Assembly: GCA_036659415.1 (NCBI GenBank)
Contig: JAVXCQ010000001.1
Location: forward strand, 62,001-126,000
Reading direction: 5' to 3'
Source of the DNA: JAVXCQ01 sp036659415
Lineage (GTDB): Bacteria > Bacillota > Negativicutes > Acidaminococcales > Acidaminococcaceae
Length of the DNA: 64,000 nucleotides
A program made the translations under genes and the position numbers. This document shows, piece after piece, positions 51,162 through 60,104 of this stretch; position 1 is the first letter of the stretch, and every line of letters begins with the position of its first letter. The notes under the pieces were generated by a model. It searched no databases, was not told the origin of the DNA, and saw only the letters and a list, made by a program, of their open reading frames with translations.

Positions 51162-53525
51162 TTAATTGACGACCTTAACCACGGTTTCTGCCAAACGCAC
51201 AGCGGCTACGCCGTCAGCCGCATATAAATCCGCCCCAATTTCTTGGGCATAGGCTTTAGTTAAAACTGCGCCCCCTACCATAATTTGTGCTGTAATATCC
51301 CGCTCTCGCAAGAGCTTAATGGTAGCTTCCATCGCCCCCAGCGTCGTCGTCATTAAGGCACATAAACCAATCAGCGCCGGCTTTTCCCGCTCTACTGCCG
51401 CCAAAATCATTGCCGGTGCCACGTCTTTGCCTAAGTCACACACCCGAAACCCACTATTAGTGAGAAGGGCGCTGACGATATTTTTACCTAAATCGTGAAT
51501 ATCTCCCTGCACCGTTGCCAGAACCACGGTACCTAGTTGGGGCAACTCCTCTGCTCCTAACTGGGTGCTCAAGGCATCAAAAGCCGCCTTCATCGCTTCG
51601 GCCGCTAACATGACCTGGGGCAAAAAGGTTTTTCCGGCGCCGAAAGCAGTACCTACCTGGTGCATACCTTTAACCAGCGCTTGGGCGGTAATCTCCGCCA
51701 CCGTAAAACCTTGTTCCCAAGCAGTGAGAGCCAGTTGTGCTGCCCGTTCTTTTTCACCAGCGCTTACGGCTTGGCACAAAGTGCCCAAAAGATCTGTAGC
51801 TACGTCTACCACAGGTTTTACTGTTTTTTCTACGTACTGCTTACTATAATTAAGTCCTTGACTATCGCTCCCACGGATTACTTGCGCCGCGGCGGTCAAG
51901 CTTTGGATATATTCCGCACAAGGATTAATAATCGGCGCATCTAGCCCACTGGCTAAGGCCATAAGATAAAACGCCGCATTGAGCTCGGCTCGACCAGGTA
52001 AACCAAAGGACACATTACTCAGTCCCATGGTGGTAGGATAACCAAACAGCTGGCGATATGCCACTAGTGTTTGCAAAGTTACTTGCGGTGCCCCACCATC
52101 TGCCGCCGCCGTTAACACCAAGGGGTCTAGCATAAAGTCACCGTCTTGTAAGCCTGCCTCTTTCCCCGCCGTCACTAAACGCTGAGCAATGGCCACCCGC
52201 TGATTCACTGTCTTGGGTAAAGTTGCCCCTAGCGGCAAGAGCAAAACGGCTGCGCCATATTTTTTGGCTAAAGCAAAAATCTCTGCTTGCACTCCCGGTT
52301 GCTCACTAACTGAATTAATCAGCCCCCGCCCAGGAAAAGCCCGTAGCCCCGCTTCTAGTACCTGGGGATCTACGCTGTCTATGGCTAGCGGTACATCGAC
52401 TAACATCGCCAGCTCGGCCACCACTTTTCCCATTAGCGGTGCTTGAGCTACTCCCGGCACACCCATATTTACGTCCAGCACTTTCGCACCGGCGGCAACT
52501 TGAGCCAAGGCTTCCCGTTTTACACCGGTTAGATTCCCGGCCTTGATTTCAGCTGCCAATGCTTTTCTGCCACTGGGATTAATGCGTTCGCCAATAAGCA
52601 CCGCAGGGTGAGCCGGCCCTAGCCACACGCTTTGACTTCGTGACGCTAGTCGTACGCCCGTCGGCAAAACAGTGCGCTCTCTAGGTTCCAGTCCTTGGAC
52701 AGCGGTTTTTAAAGCCTGGATATGTGCTGGTGTGGTACCACAGCAACCACCCACCATCGAAGCCCCTGCTGCTACTAGGCGTGGTGCCCACTGGGCCATA
52801 GCTTCCGGCGACAAGGGGAAAATAGTTTGTCCGTTGCGTAAAATGGGTAAACCGGCATTAGGTTGTACGCTAATGGGGAGAGTCGTTGCCGCCGCTAATT
52901 CCTCCACTAAAGGCAGTAACTGCTCAGGTCCCAAGGAGCAATTCATACCTAGCACCGCCGCACCCAAAGGTTCTAAAATAGCGGCTGCCGCTGTGGGGCT
53001 GGTTCCGGTCACCGTTCGCCCCTGGGCGTCAAAGGTCAATTGACAAATAATTGGTAAATTGCAAACTGCTTTCGCCGCTAAAACACCGGCACGCATTTCT
53101 TGTAGGTCTATAATCGTTTCAAATAAAATATAATCAACACCGGCGGCTGCCAGTGCCTTCACCTGACGAGCATAAGCTTCGCAAGCCAGCTCAAAATCCA
53201 GATCCCCCAAAGGGGCAATTAACCGGCCGCTAGGGCCAATATTACCCACCAATTGCATCCCAGGACGCAAAGCTGCCCGCGCCGCCTGCACACCGGCAGT
53301 GTTAATTTTTTCAGTTTCGTCAGCTAAGCCAAAATACGCCAGTTTAAGCGGATTGGCGCCAAAAGTATTGCATTCCAAAATATCTGCACCGGCAGTGGCA
53401 TATGCCCGATGAATTTCCGTCACTAAGTGGGGATGCGTTACCGAAGCATATTCCGGACAAGGTTGTTCCGCAATACCCTGCGCTTGTAGCATGGTACCCA
53501 TGGCACCAGCAAATACTTTAATCAC
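51162..53525 (-). CDS. metH: Cobalamin-dependent methionine synthase lacking the reactivation domain
   Basis: 787 residues. Homocysteine domain (about 1-290) with zinc cysteines in GMNCS and GGCCGT; pterin (methyl-tetrahydrofolate) domain (about 300-560) with IGERINPSGRKAL; helical cap and B12-binding domain (about 575-787) with GDIHDLGKN, the DxHxxG cobalt-ligand motif. It methylates homocysteine using methyl-THF, made ultimately from glycine cleavage one-carbon units. The GTG at 53525 is preferred because AAGGAG lies 8 bases upstream. The C-terminal SAM-binding reactivation domain is absent here and is encoded by the next gene upstream. Confidence 0.93.
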   Translation of the reverse strand: MIKVFAGAMGTMLQAQGIAEQPCPEYASVTHPHLVTEIHRAYATAGADILECNTFGANPLKLAYFGLADETEKINTAGVQAARAALRPGMQLVGNIGPSGRLIAPLGDLDFELACEAYARQVKALAAAGVDYILFETIIDLQEMRAGVLAAKAVCNLPIICQLTFDAQGRTVTGTSPTAAAAILEPLGAAVLGMNCSLGPEQLLPLVEELAAATTLPISVQPNAGLPILRNGQTIFPLSPEAMAQWAPRLVAAGASMVGGCCGTTPAHIQALKTAVQGLEPRERTVLPTGVRLASRSQSVWLGPAHPAVLIGERINPSGRKALAAEIKAGNLTGVKREALAQVAAGAKVLDVNMGVPGVAQAPLMGKVVAELAMLVDVPLAIDSVDPQVLEAGLRAFPGRGLINSVSEQPGVQAEIFALAKKYGAAVLLLPLGATLPKTVNQRVAIAQRLVTAGKEAGLQDGDFMLDPLVLTAAADGGAPQVTLQTLVAYRQLFGYPTTMGLSNVSFGLPGRAELNAAFYLMALASGLDAPIINPCAEYIQSLTAAAQVIRGSDSQGLNYSKQYVEKTVKPVVDVATDLLGTLCQAVSAGEKERAAQLALTAWEQGFTVAEITAQALVKGMHQVGTAFGAGKTFLPQVMLAAEAMKAAFDALSTQLGAEELPQLGTVVLATVQGDIHDLGKNIVSALLTNSGFRVCDLGKDVAPAMILAAVEREKPALIGLCALMTTTLGAMEATIKLLRERDITAQIMVGGAVLTKAYAQEIGADLYAADGVAAVRLAETVVKVVN

Positions 53526-53589
53526 GATAAAATCTCCTTTTTGGACCCACACCAGGTCTTAAATTCTAGTCTTCATCTTATTACCCAAA

Positions 53590-54267
53590 CTAAGCTTGAC
53601 GCAAAGTACACTCTCGCAAGTGGCAAAGTTCACAGGCCGTGGGGCCTACCACTGCCTCGGCAGACTGCAAACCAAGCACCGCCGTAATACTTTTACGCGG
53701 CAAGAGCATTAGTGACGTCGTCAAAGTCACGCCAATTACCGCCGCTTCCGCTAGCGGCACGATCTTAGCCTGCTCACCCAAATCCCAGTCACCATAACCG
53801 GGGCTAAAGCGCGGTGTAAGATAAAACCCCCGACCGGCAAAACGTTGCGTTAAAAAGCGTCCTAACGCATTAGCCGCTTGTTCTACTAACGTGGTTCCTG
53901 CCGCATCCAAAAGTAAGCCCAAGGTGTAACGATTGTCGGCAAAAGCAGCCGTGGCCGCTTGCTCCACTCCGTCACCGATTGTAGCTGCCAGCACCACAAC
54001 TTGCGTGGCCTGACCTAAATGCCGCCGCAATTGCAGACTGGGCACCACATAGTCAGTTGCTCCTTTAATGATACCTTGCTGATTATCATACGCATAAACA
54101 GACCACACCGTTTGTGGCTGAGCGAACAAGAGCGCCGTCTGCCCGGCTTCCTGCAAAAGTGCTTCAGGAAACGCCGTGCCAGCTTTAAGCCCAGCATAAC
54201 GTGCCAGCTCTTCCTGTTCCAGTTGTAACAGTTGTGGTCGATACAGGTTATATTCCTTGCTCTTCAT
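53590..54267 (-). CDS. Stand-alone methionine synthase reactivation (AdoMet) domain protein
   Basis: 225 residues. It resembles the MetH activation domain: RFSPGYGDWDL is the SAM-binding signature (RxxPGYG) and LLPRKSITAVLGL follows, as in MetH C-termini. A tail CELCHLRECTLRQ with three cysteines is extra. It would rescue oxidised cob(II)alamin MetH by reductive methylation with SAM. It directly precedes metH (64 bases apart) on the same strand, so the two were likely one protein split in two genes, a known arrangement in anaerobes. Confidence 0.88.
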   Translation of the reverse strand: MKSKEYNLYRPQLLQLEQEELARYAGLKAGTAFPEALLQEAGQTALLFAQPQTVWSVYAYDNQQGIIKGATDYVVPSLQLRRHLGQATQVVVLAATIGDGVEQAATAAFADNRYTLGLLLDAAGTTLVEQAANALGRFLTQRFAGRGFYLTPRFSPGYGDWDLGEQAKIVPLAEAAVIGVTLTTSLMLLPRKSITAVLGLQSAEAVVGPTACELCHLRECTLRQA

Positions 54268-54301
54268 TACGCACCCCTACTTTCTGCACCGGCATAAAAA
54301 A

Positions 54302-54343
54302 TAACCGTTTACTGTAGTAAGTACATTCTACAATAAACGGTTA
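54302..54343 (-). terminator. Terminator after the LysM gene
   Basis: A 16-position stem with one A-C mismatch (54302-54317 and 54328-54343, TAACCGTTTA..TGTAG) followed by TTTTTT on the minus strand. Confidence 0.88.
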
Positions 54344-54392
54344 GCACAGGGCAATCTTTATCTAAGTGATTTTAATCCGGAGGGCATCAAAT

Positions 54393-54668
54393 TTAAAGCT
54401 CTGCAACTGGTTTTAGTGGCACCAATAAATTTTGTCCCGGGACAATCGGCTTATTATTTTCTAGCTTATTAATTTTGTAAATACGATAAACTACAGCTCG
54501 TACATCTTCTCCCGGGGCAGCATAGTGATCGGCAATACTCCACACCGTATCACCACTACGCACAACAACCTGTGCTTCCTGCCAGCCGGTAGCCGCCTCC
54601 ATTTGCAGCATGCCATAACCCATATATACCACTACACTCATCAGCAATAAAAGTAAAAATTTTTTCAT
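54393..54668 (-). CDS. YneA-like LysM protein, probable SOS cell-division inhibitor
   Basis: 91 residues. An N-terminal hydrophobic segment (4-20) anchors or exports it; residues about 33-85 are a LysM domain (VVVRSGDTVWSIADHYAAP.....IYKINKLENNKPIVPGQNLLVP). Size and layout match the YneA/ChiA-type division suppressors that Firmicutes make on DNA damage. LexA-like boxes flank its promoter, which supports that role. Unlike B. subtilis there is no lexA next to it. AAAGGCGGT precedes the ATG. Confidence 0.82.
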   Translation of the reverse strand: MKKFLLLLLMSVVVYMGYGMLQMEAATGWQEAQVVVRSGDTVWSIADHYAAPGEDVRAVVYRIYKINKLENNKPIVPGQNLLVPLKPVAEL

Positions 54669-54687
54669 TATTCTTACCGCCTTTCGA

Positions 54688-54761
54688 TAAACGTTTGTTC
54701 GTTATTTATATATTATCACGAACAAAATTGTTTTACAAGAGTAAAAGCGAAAATTTGTTCG
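54688..54761 (-). promoter_or_regulatory. LexA-like operators around the LysM promoter
   Basis: Consensus in Firmicutes is CGAAC-N4-GTTCG. Minus-strand CGAACAAATTTTCG (54748-54761) matches 9 of 10 fixed bases and CGAACAAACGTTTA (54688-54701) matches 8. A further CGAAC half-site lies at 54719-54723. Between the two boxes lie TTGTAA (54733-54738), a 17-base spacer and TAATAT (54710-54715). Confidence 0.65.
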
Positions 54762-54805
54762 CTTTTACTGTAGTTGTCCTTTACTCCTACTTTTAAACAT
54801 AGTAT

Positions 54806-54853
54806 ACCACTATCTAGTATTCGTGCAAGTACTTACATACTACATATAGTGGT
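54806..54853. repeat. Imperfect inverted repeat upstream of the 133-residue orphan gene
   Basis: ACCACTAT (54806-54813) and ATAGTGGT (54846-54853), extended inward by TAGTAT/ATACTA with one unpaired base each side. No T-run follows, so it may be an operator or leader structure. Confidence 0.4.
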
Positions 54854-54958
54854 GCGCAAAATATATTTTTTGAATGCCTAGCTTTTTTTTTTAAATATGT
54901 TATACTTTAAGCACAAACAAGAATTATTATTATTTATCTGAAGCAAAGGGAGGAATAC

Positions 54959-55360
54959 ATGATGATTACCGCAAAAAAAAGTTTATTAGTAGCAAAAACT
55001 GGCACCACCGAGCAGGTAGTTTTTGTCTTACCTGACTTAGTCGCAACAGAACTCCAACAAATTTTATTGGAAGATTTGGAAAGCGATGCTGCTGCCACTG
55101 CTTTATTAATGCTCTCACCAGACACTTTGCAATGGCGGGAAGCACGTAAAATGTTAATTGATTTTTCTCTGGTCGGTGAAAAAAGCCTACTTACAATTTT
55201 GACAGAAGTAGTAGCGCCTGACACCCCCTTTACCTTGGAGGAATATGCTTTGGCTACTTGGACGAGTAGCGTCCTTGCCGTACTAACCTCGCTACAAGCA
55301 CAGGGGCTAGCTCAACCAGCTATTTTTGCCGCTCCGGAACTACAAGCTTTATTTAACTAG
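54959..55360 (+). CDS. Uncharacterised small acidic/leucine-rich protein
   Basis: 133 residues, not recognised. Mostly leucine/alanine-rich with many glutamates and few charged patches; an N-terminal strand-like region (KKSLLVAKTGTTEQVVFVLPD) is followed by helices (LQQILLEDLESDAAATALLML; TLEEYALATWTSSVLAVLTSLQAQ). No signal peptide, transmembrane helix or known motif. GGGAGG lies 5 bases before the ATG (a second ATG follows one codon later). It is divergent from the LysM gene and ends in a bidirectional terminator. Confidence 0.75.
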   Translation: MMITAKKSLLVAKTGTTEQVVFVLPDLVATELQQILLEDLESDAAATALLMLSPDTLQWREARKMLIDFSLVGEKSLLTILTEVVAPDTPFTLEEYALATWTSSVLAVLTSLQAQGLAQPAIFAAPELQALFN

Positions 55361-55370
55361 ACGAATTTAA

Positions 55371-55412
55371 AAAAGCTGGACTATTGCACATTTGTGCAAT
55401 AGTCCAGCTTTT
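55371..55412. terminator. Bidirectional terminator
   Basis: A stem of about 19 bases (left arm from 55371, AAAAGCTGGACTATTGCAC) with T-runs on both strands, between the orphan gene and the AEC transporter. Confidence 0.9.
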
Positions 55413-55428
55413 TAGCTTGCAGATAACT

Positions 55429-56370
55429 TTAACCTTGCAATACCCACATGTAAAACGGCGTCGTCAAGATGGCGATAAAAACAGAAACTACCGTAATTTG
55501 AGCCGCATAGCGATAGTCCCCACCGTAAGCCTTCGCCACAATGGAGGTATTCGTCATGGCCGGCATAGCGGCCTGCATGGTAAAAACCTGTGCCGTCAGT
55601 GGCGGTAGGGGGAAAAACGGTACGAGGAGCAAGATGCAAAGAGGGGACACCCCAAAACGTCCCACCAGCGCTGCCAATAATTCTCGGTCAAAGCGAATTT
55701 CCGCCCACGGTGTTTGACTAATGGCAACTCCAATAAAAAGCATAGCCAGGGGCGTCGTCATACTACCGAGGTAACGACAAACCGACAACAGAGGTAGCGG
55801 CAAGGACCATTCCAAAAATACTAGTAATACCCCTGCCACAAAGCCCAGTAAGGGTGGCGAGAAAACAGCCGCCAAAGTTTGTTTGCTCCACAGCGGCGCT
55901 TGAAAACCCCCGTCGCGAGCGATATCGTGGACGCCAATAGTCCAAAAGGTAGTGGTATTAGCAATGTAATAGAGCATAACCGCAGGTACTCCCGCTTCCC
56001 CAAATAAAGCCAAGCTCAAGGGCAACCCGATGAAAATACAATTTGAAGTAAAAAACACCGAACAAAATACGCCACGTCGGCTCTGCGGCACGTGCAAAAG
56101 GTAAGCCACTAGCTTTCCCACCAGATAGCAAATGCCAATGGACAAAAAAGGTACTACTAGGCCACCACTCATGCCCACCAATTGGGTTCTGGTAAAACCC
56201 GTGGTAAGATTAGCGATCATATACAAGGGCAGGCAAAGTTTCGTCACCAATTTAGCCAGTAAAGCCGTACTACTATCGTCAAACCAACCTCGCTTGGCTA
56301 AAACAAAGCCCACGCCAATTAAAAGCATCACACTGAAAATTCCCTGTAAACCCTGCAAGATTGCTGCCAT
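55429..56370 (-). CDS. AEC-family (auxin efflux carrier-like) transporter
   Basis: 313 residues with ten predicted helices in two fivefold halves (ILQGLQGIFSVMLLIGVGFVLAKRGWF at the start; GVAISQ and MPAMTNTSIVAKAYGGDYRYAAQ in the second half). Bacterial members include malate or other carboxylate permeases (MleP); substrate here is not predictable. AAGGAG lies 5 bases before the ATG. It lies 67 bases downstream of a small orphan gene on the same strand. Confidence 0.9.
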   Translation of the reverse strand: MAAILQGLQGIFSVMLLIGVGFVLAKRGWFDDSSTALLAKLVTKLCLPLYMIANLTTGFTRTQLVGMSGGLVVPFLSIGICYLVGKLVAYLLHVPQSRRGVFCSVFFTSNCIFIGLPLSLALFGEAGVPAVMLYYIANTTTFWTIGVHDIARDGGFQAPLWSKQTLAAVFSPPLLGFVAGVLLVFLEWSLPLPLLSVCRYLGSMTTPLAMLFIGVAISQTPWAEIRFDRELLAALVGRFGVSPLCILLLVPFFPLPPLTAQVFTMQAAMPAMTNTSIVAKAYGGDYRYAAQITVVSVFIAILTTPFYMWVLQG

Positions 56371-56437
56371 AACTACTCCTTAGGTGCAAAAGACACCGTA
56401 GCCGAAAGCCACGATGTCTTGCCCTTGTATTTATTGC

Positions 56438-56779
56438 TTAATTAGTCGTGCTGGCTTTATACAATTCCAGCGTTTTTTTCATCCACGCAATCATTGCGAC
56501 TTTGCCAAATTCATGCCAAGTCGTACACTCCGTGTTAGCCGCAATATAGGCATTCCATTTTTCTTGATTGACTTGTTCTACTTCCAACAAATTCATAATG
56601 CCAAACCCACTGCGCCAAATCAAATCGTCCAGTGACGTAAATTTGCTATGGGCTTTTAAAAACTCATCGTTAAAAATATTTTCAAAAGTAACCAAACTCA
56701 TGATTTTGCCTAGTTCGGCATCGGCTTTATAAATAGCCATATATTCCTGAAATTCTTGTTCAATTGCTGCTGTACTCAT
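56438..56779 (-). CDS. Uncharacterised 113-residue protein
   Basis: Not recognised. Mostly helical, with aromatic residues spaced through it (QEYMAIYKADAELGKIM, FENIFNDEFLKAHSKF, DLIWRSGFGIMNLLE, WHEFGKVAMIAWMKKTLELYK). No signal peptide, no cysteine pair motif. Cytoplasmic. A GGGGG-like purine run precedes the start. It precedes the AEC transporter on the same strand and may be cotranscribed with it. Confidence 0.72.
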   Translation of the reverse strand: MSTAAIEQEFQEYMAIYKADAELGKIMSLVTFENIFNDEFLKAHSKFTSLDDLIWRSGFGIMNLLEVEQVNQEKWNAYIAANTECTTWHEFGKVAMIAWMKKTLELYKASTTN

Positions 56780-56905
56780 GCTAATAAGCCCCCCAGATAA
56801 ATATTCTCTACGTCATTATACCGTGCACAAAGGAGAATGACAAGACCGCCCGTTTCACGCTAACCCTTAGCAAAATAGCGCCCGCACCAGTCAAGTGCTA
56901 AAGCT

Positions 56906-57700
56906 TTAAGTAATTTTGCCTACCGGAACGAACCTGCGCTCCACCAGGATTTTTTCCACTTCTTCTGCTTTGACCCCGGTTAGCCCAGCCACGTTGCCAC
57001 CAACACGTTTATTATTACTATCGCTATTCGTGCTGGTATACAAAACTCCATTAACTATTACTAAATACCCTTGCCAGGTCGAATGGGTGTTAGCACTGGT
57101 ACCGGCAAAAACAACGCTATTTACATTGCCACCACCATTATCGGCGTGCCAGTACAAAGCCGTATTGCCTAAAGTCGTGCCAAAAATAGTGGCAACTAGC
57201 TTACTGTCCACTTGGACGCTTTGCCCTCCGTTAGCAGTTGCCAGATCCCGGTTAAGCTGTTGGCCATCATAGCCTACTAAAGAACCACCATGTTGCTCTT
57301 GATAAGCCTGCAAGGTGCGCTTAAGCAATTTTAAAAAATTGGTATAAGAAGTGCTCGTCAGTCCACTAGCTACTTCGCCTGTCTGTCCATGTGCCGGCAA
57401 ACTACAAACAACCATTTCCTCCACCGCGCTATAAATTCCTTGTTCAGGGCAACGCGGCACAGCGGCAAAATACGTCGTGCCCGGCAAAAAAATGAAGTCC
57501 GCTAGCACCAAACTAGGATTACGGAGGTGTGCTAACTGATAGGAACGAGCTAGTTGCATCCGATTAGCCAAACAGGTATTACGCCGAGCTTCTTGCTGTG
57601 CGCTCAAAAAACGTGGCACAGCAAGGCCTGCTAAAATGCCCAAAATTCCCAGGACAACAACTATTTCGATTAAGGTAAATCCTTTGCGTAATTTAGGCAT
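56906..57700 (-). CDS. Type IV prepilin-like protein (pseudopilin)
   Basis: 264 residues. Type III signal KG|FTLIEIVVVLGILGILAGLA with Glu at +5 after the prepilin peptidase site and a long hydrophobic helix. The rest is a C-terminal globular part with several cysteines that could form disulfides. It is the last gene of a block of four pilin-like genes. Confidence 0.88.
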   Translation of the reverse strand: MPKLRKGFTLIEIVVVLGILGILAGLAVPRFLSAQQEARRNTCLANRMQLARSYQLAHLRNPSLVLADFIFLPGTTYFAAVPRCPEQGIYSAVEEMVVCSLPAHGQTGEVASGLTSTSYTNFLKLLKRTLQAYQEQHGGSLVGYDGQQLNRDLATANGGQSVQVDSKLVATIFGTTLGNTALYWHADNGGGNVNSVVFAGTSANTHSTWQGYLVIVNGVLYTSTNSDSNNKRVGGNVAGLTGVKAEEVEKILVERRFVPVGKIT

Positions 57701-57734
57701 TGGCCTCCCCCTTACTCCCCTTGTGGATACTTGC

Positions 57735-58922
57735 TTAGGTCATGCCCTCCGGTAGACCAAAAGCCTTGAGTACAGCATCATCAAAAGTTAACTTTTTGCC
57801 ACCTTCAAGTCTAAAGTCAATACTATTTTCGGCCTGTACTTGTCCGATAAAAGTTCCCCCATTGTAGGTGATATTATTACCTGACGAAATAAAGACTTTC
57901 TCCACCTTGTTCCCCGCTAACCAGCGCACATTATCATTGCTTAAAAGCATAACCAGCCCTTTGCTGATTGTTCCTAAGAAAATCTCAATCGGTCCATCGG
58001 ACAGAATAACAACTTTACCCGTAATCGTTAAACCACCTTTTTTGATTAAACCGCCCTTACCAACCACTACAACGAAAGGTTGCTCTTTAGACTTAATATC
58101 TGGACCATTAATTGAGGTAATACTTTCAATCGCTCCCGGGTACAAATAAATTCTGGACTTGCTGCCACCGTTCAAGCGATGACTGCCAGCCCACGCATTA
58201 GCATAGTAAGTTTGCCCTGGCAAGGCATCTACCGGTGCAATAGTCGTGGTAATTTGTAATTCCGGATACTTAGCTTTAGCCACAGCCTCCGAAAGAAACC
58301 ATTTGGCAGCAATCTTTGTCAGTAATTTCTCCCGCAATAGGGCATCGGTATGGGTTTTATCCCCTATATTCATACCCTCTGCCACTGCCATGCCACCGAC
58401 ATGGATTTCACCATTAATATCACTCCCGGCATATGTAGCATGACTACTGACGTCGCCACCGGCGTTAATCGCTCCCGCTACGGCATAGTCAGTACCACCA
58501 ATGCCACCATCGTCAGTACTACTAGCCAAAGTAACCTCTCGTTTAATTACCTTTTGCATCCCGCCAGGAGCCTGTCCCACCGCAGTGATTTTATAGGTAG
58601 TTCCTGCCGCAGGAGGTAACGTACTAGTAGGACTAATACCGGACACATATACGGCGTACTTGGCCTCACCAATAGTATTGCCAAATTGCAATTTATCCAC
58701 ACTAACAGACAGCCAGCTCCAAGCTTTGTTTTGATTTTGCAGCTCCACCTTGGCCCGATTAAAACCTGCCTCAGCGGCATACCACGCTTGTTGTTCTTTT
58801 TCGTCAGAAGCTGCTACTGTATTTTCTTGTGTTAACATGGGTAGCCACGCGGTGCCCACAATGAGTAAAAACATCATCATAATAATCGCAATAACTGCCG
58901 CTGAACCCCGTTGTGCTTTCAT
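57735..58922 (-). CDS. PilX-like minor pilin-associated protein
   Basis: 395 residues. N-terminus MKAQRGSAAVIAIIMMMFLL is a PilX_N-like start with a single hydrophobic helix but no FTLxE site. Y-A-A-E-A-G-F-N-R-A (WYAAEAGFNRAKVE) around residue 50 is the classic PilX segment. A long C-terminal part with GG-rich beta-repeat-like stretches follows (INAGGDVSSHATYAGSDING). AAGGAG lies 6 bases before the ATG. Confidence 0.83.
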   Translation of the reverse strand: MKAQRGSAAVIAIIMMMFLLIVGTAWLPMLTQENTVAASDEKEQQAWYAAEAGFNRAKVELQNQNKAWSWLSVSVDKLQFGNTIGEAKYAVYVSGISPTSTLPPAAGTTYKITAVGQAPGGMQKVIKREVTLASSTDDGGIGGTDYAVAGAINAGGDVSSHATYAGSDINGEIHVGGMAVAEGMNIGDKTHTDALLREKLLTKIAAKWFLSEAVAKAKYPELQITTTIAPVDALPGQTYYANAWAGSHRLNGGSKSRIYLYPGAIESITSINGPDIKSKEQPFVVVVGKGGLIKKGGLTITGKVVILSDGPIEIFLGTISKGLVMLLSNDNVRWLAGNKVEKVFISSGNNITYNGGTFIGQVQAENSIDFRLEGGKKLTFDDAVLKAFGLPEGMT

Positions 58923-58935
58923 GCTGTGCTCCTTC

Positions 58936-60042
58936 TTACTCTTTTTGAACGGTAAACCCTTCCGTTCCCTCAACAAGCCACGTCCCGTCACTGATGCCAG
59001 CTTCAAGCTGTGCTTGTAAAGACTTCGTGCCGCTACTCCAACAAACATTAACTAAACTTAACCCTACGATTGCATTAATATAGGGATGATAGTTTTTCGC
59101 AAAATACCATTTGTCATTTTCGTGGTTATAAATAAAATTACTGCTCCACTGACCGGTGGCCACGTTTTTTCCCAAATATAAAAAGGTATCTAAGGTATTA
59201 CCACTTGCCGCAAGATAAGGTTGCAAGTACAAAGTAGCGGTTTCAAGCGTCCCGTCTTTAAGCGGATAGGTAGTAGTAACCGCAGGCCAGTTACCGTTAT
59301 AGACGTTATTATACAGGTACTGCCTAACTTTATCGTTACTGTAATACCAGCTACCATAGGCATCATAAATCTCTTGTTCCGCCGCTGTTAACGTTGTTCC
59401 CGCCTTTTTTTTGGCGATAATATCCACAACTTGATTATACTGTTCCCGCAAAGGGAGCCAGTCATTAACAGCTACTGCCGTTGCTAGCGGTCGCACGCTG
59501 GTTACAAAATTTTCTGTTTTAGGTGTTGGTGTCCCAGCGAATTGATACTGGATGGGCAACTTAATTTCGTAGATATCCCCGCCCACCAAGGTCACCGGAA
59601 AAATCTGTTGAAAATTGCTCATGGCTATTTGTCCTGCGGAGGGAAAGGTTTTCACATATTCAATTTTTTCCGAGCCTGTAATATCCGTCTTGGTGAGGAC
59701 GATTTGCTTTTTAGTTGCGTCCTTCCACTTAATTTCCATTCTATATTTCTGATTATCATCCGTCGCCTTAGGCGTTTTGTGTATAAGACACTCATACACT
59801 AGTTGCGTAGTCGAAGCTTGTGGTGCCTGTGGTTTAATAGTAGAGGGCGTTGCATAACGCAAGGTGGTTTTGATTTCGTTCAGTGCCCACCGGGCTTCTG
59901 CGTAGGCTATTTGTTGCTTTTCACCCACCGATTTTTCTCTGATGCTTCCGCCAAAAAGAGCCACCAAGCTGCCTAGCACCAGCGTGCTAACCAGCATAGC
60001 GACAATTAATTCTACTAGGGTAAAACCGGCCTTTTGCTTCAT
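58936..60042 (-). CDS. PilW-like type IV minor pilin
   Basis: 368 residues. Prepilin site AG|FTLVELIVAMLVSTLVLGSLVALF with Glu at +5. The remainder is soluble and beta-rich, with a C-terminal VCWSSGTKSL. Coupled to the PilX-like gene (14 bases). GGAGG stands 8 bases before the ATG. Confidence 0.87.
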   Translation of the reverse strand: MKQKAGFTLVELIVAMLVSTLVLGSLVALFGGSIREKSVGEKQQIAYAEARWALNEIKTTLRYATPSTIKPQAPQASTTQLVYECLIHKTPKATDDNQKYRMEIKWKDATKKQIVLTKTDITGSEKIEYVKTFPSAGQIAMSNFQQIFPVTLVGGDIYEIKLPIQYQFAGTPTPKTENFVTSVRPLATAVAVNDWLPLREQYNQVVDIIAKKKAGTTLTAAEQEIYDAYGSWYYSNDKVRQYLYNNVYNGNWPAVTTTYPLKDGTLETATLYLQPYLAASGNTLDTFLYLGKNVATGQWSSNFIYNHENDKWYFAKNYHPYINAIVGLSLVNVCWSSGTKSLQAQLEAGISDGTWLVEGTEGFTVQKE

Positions 60043-60104
60043 CTTCTCTTCCTCCCACCGCCCTTGCCTGTCCGGTGCCCAGTCGCTACCACAGCAAAAT
60101 AGCT

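Noticed and set aside
54959..55360. Whether the gene divergent from the LysM gene is lexA
   Set aside because: No helix-turn-helix, no Ala-Gly cleavage site, no Ser/Lys peptidase residues; only position suggested it.
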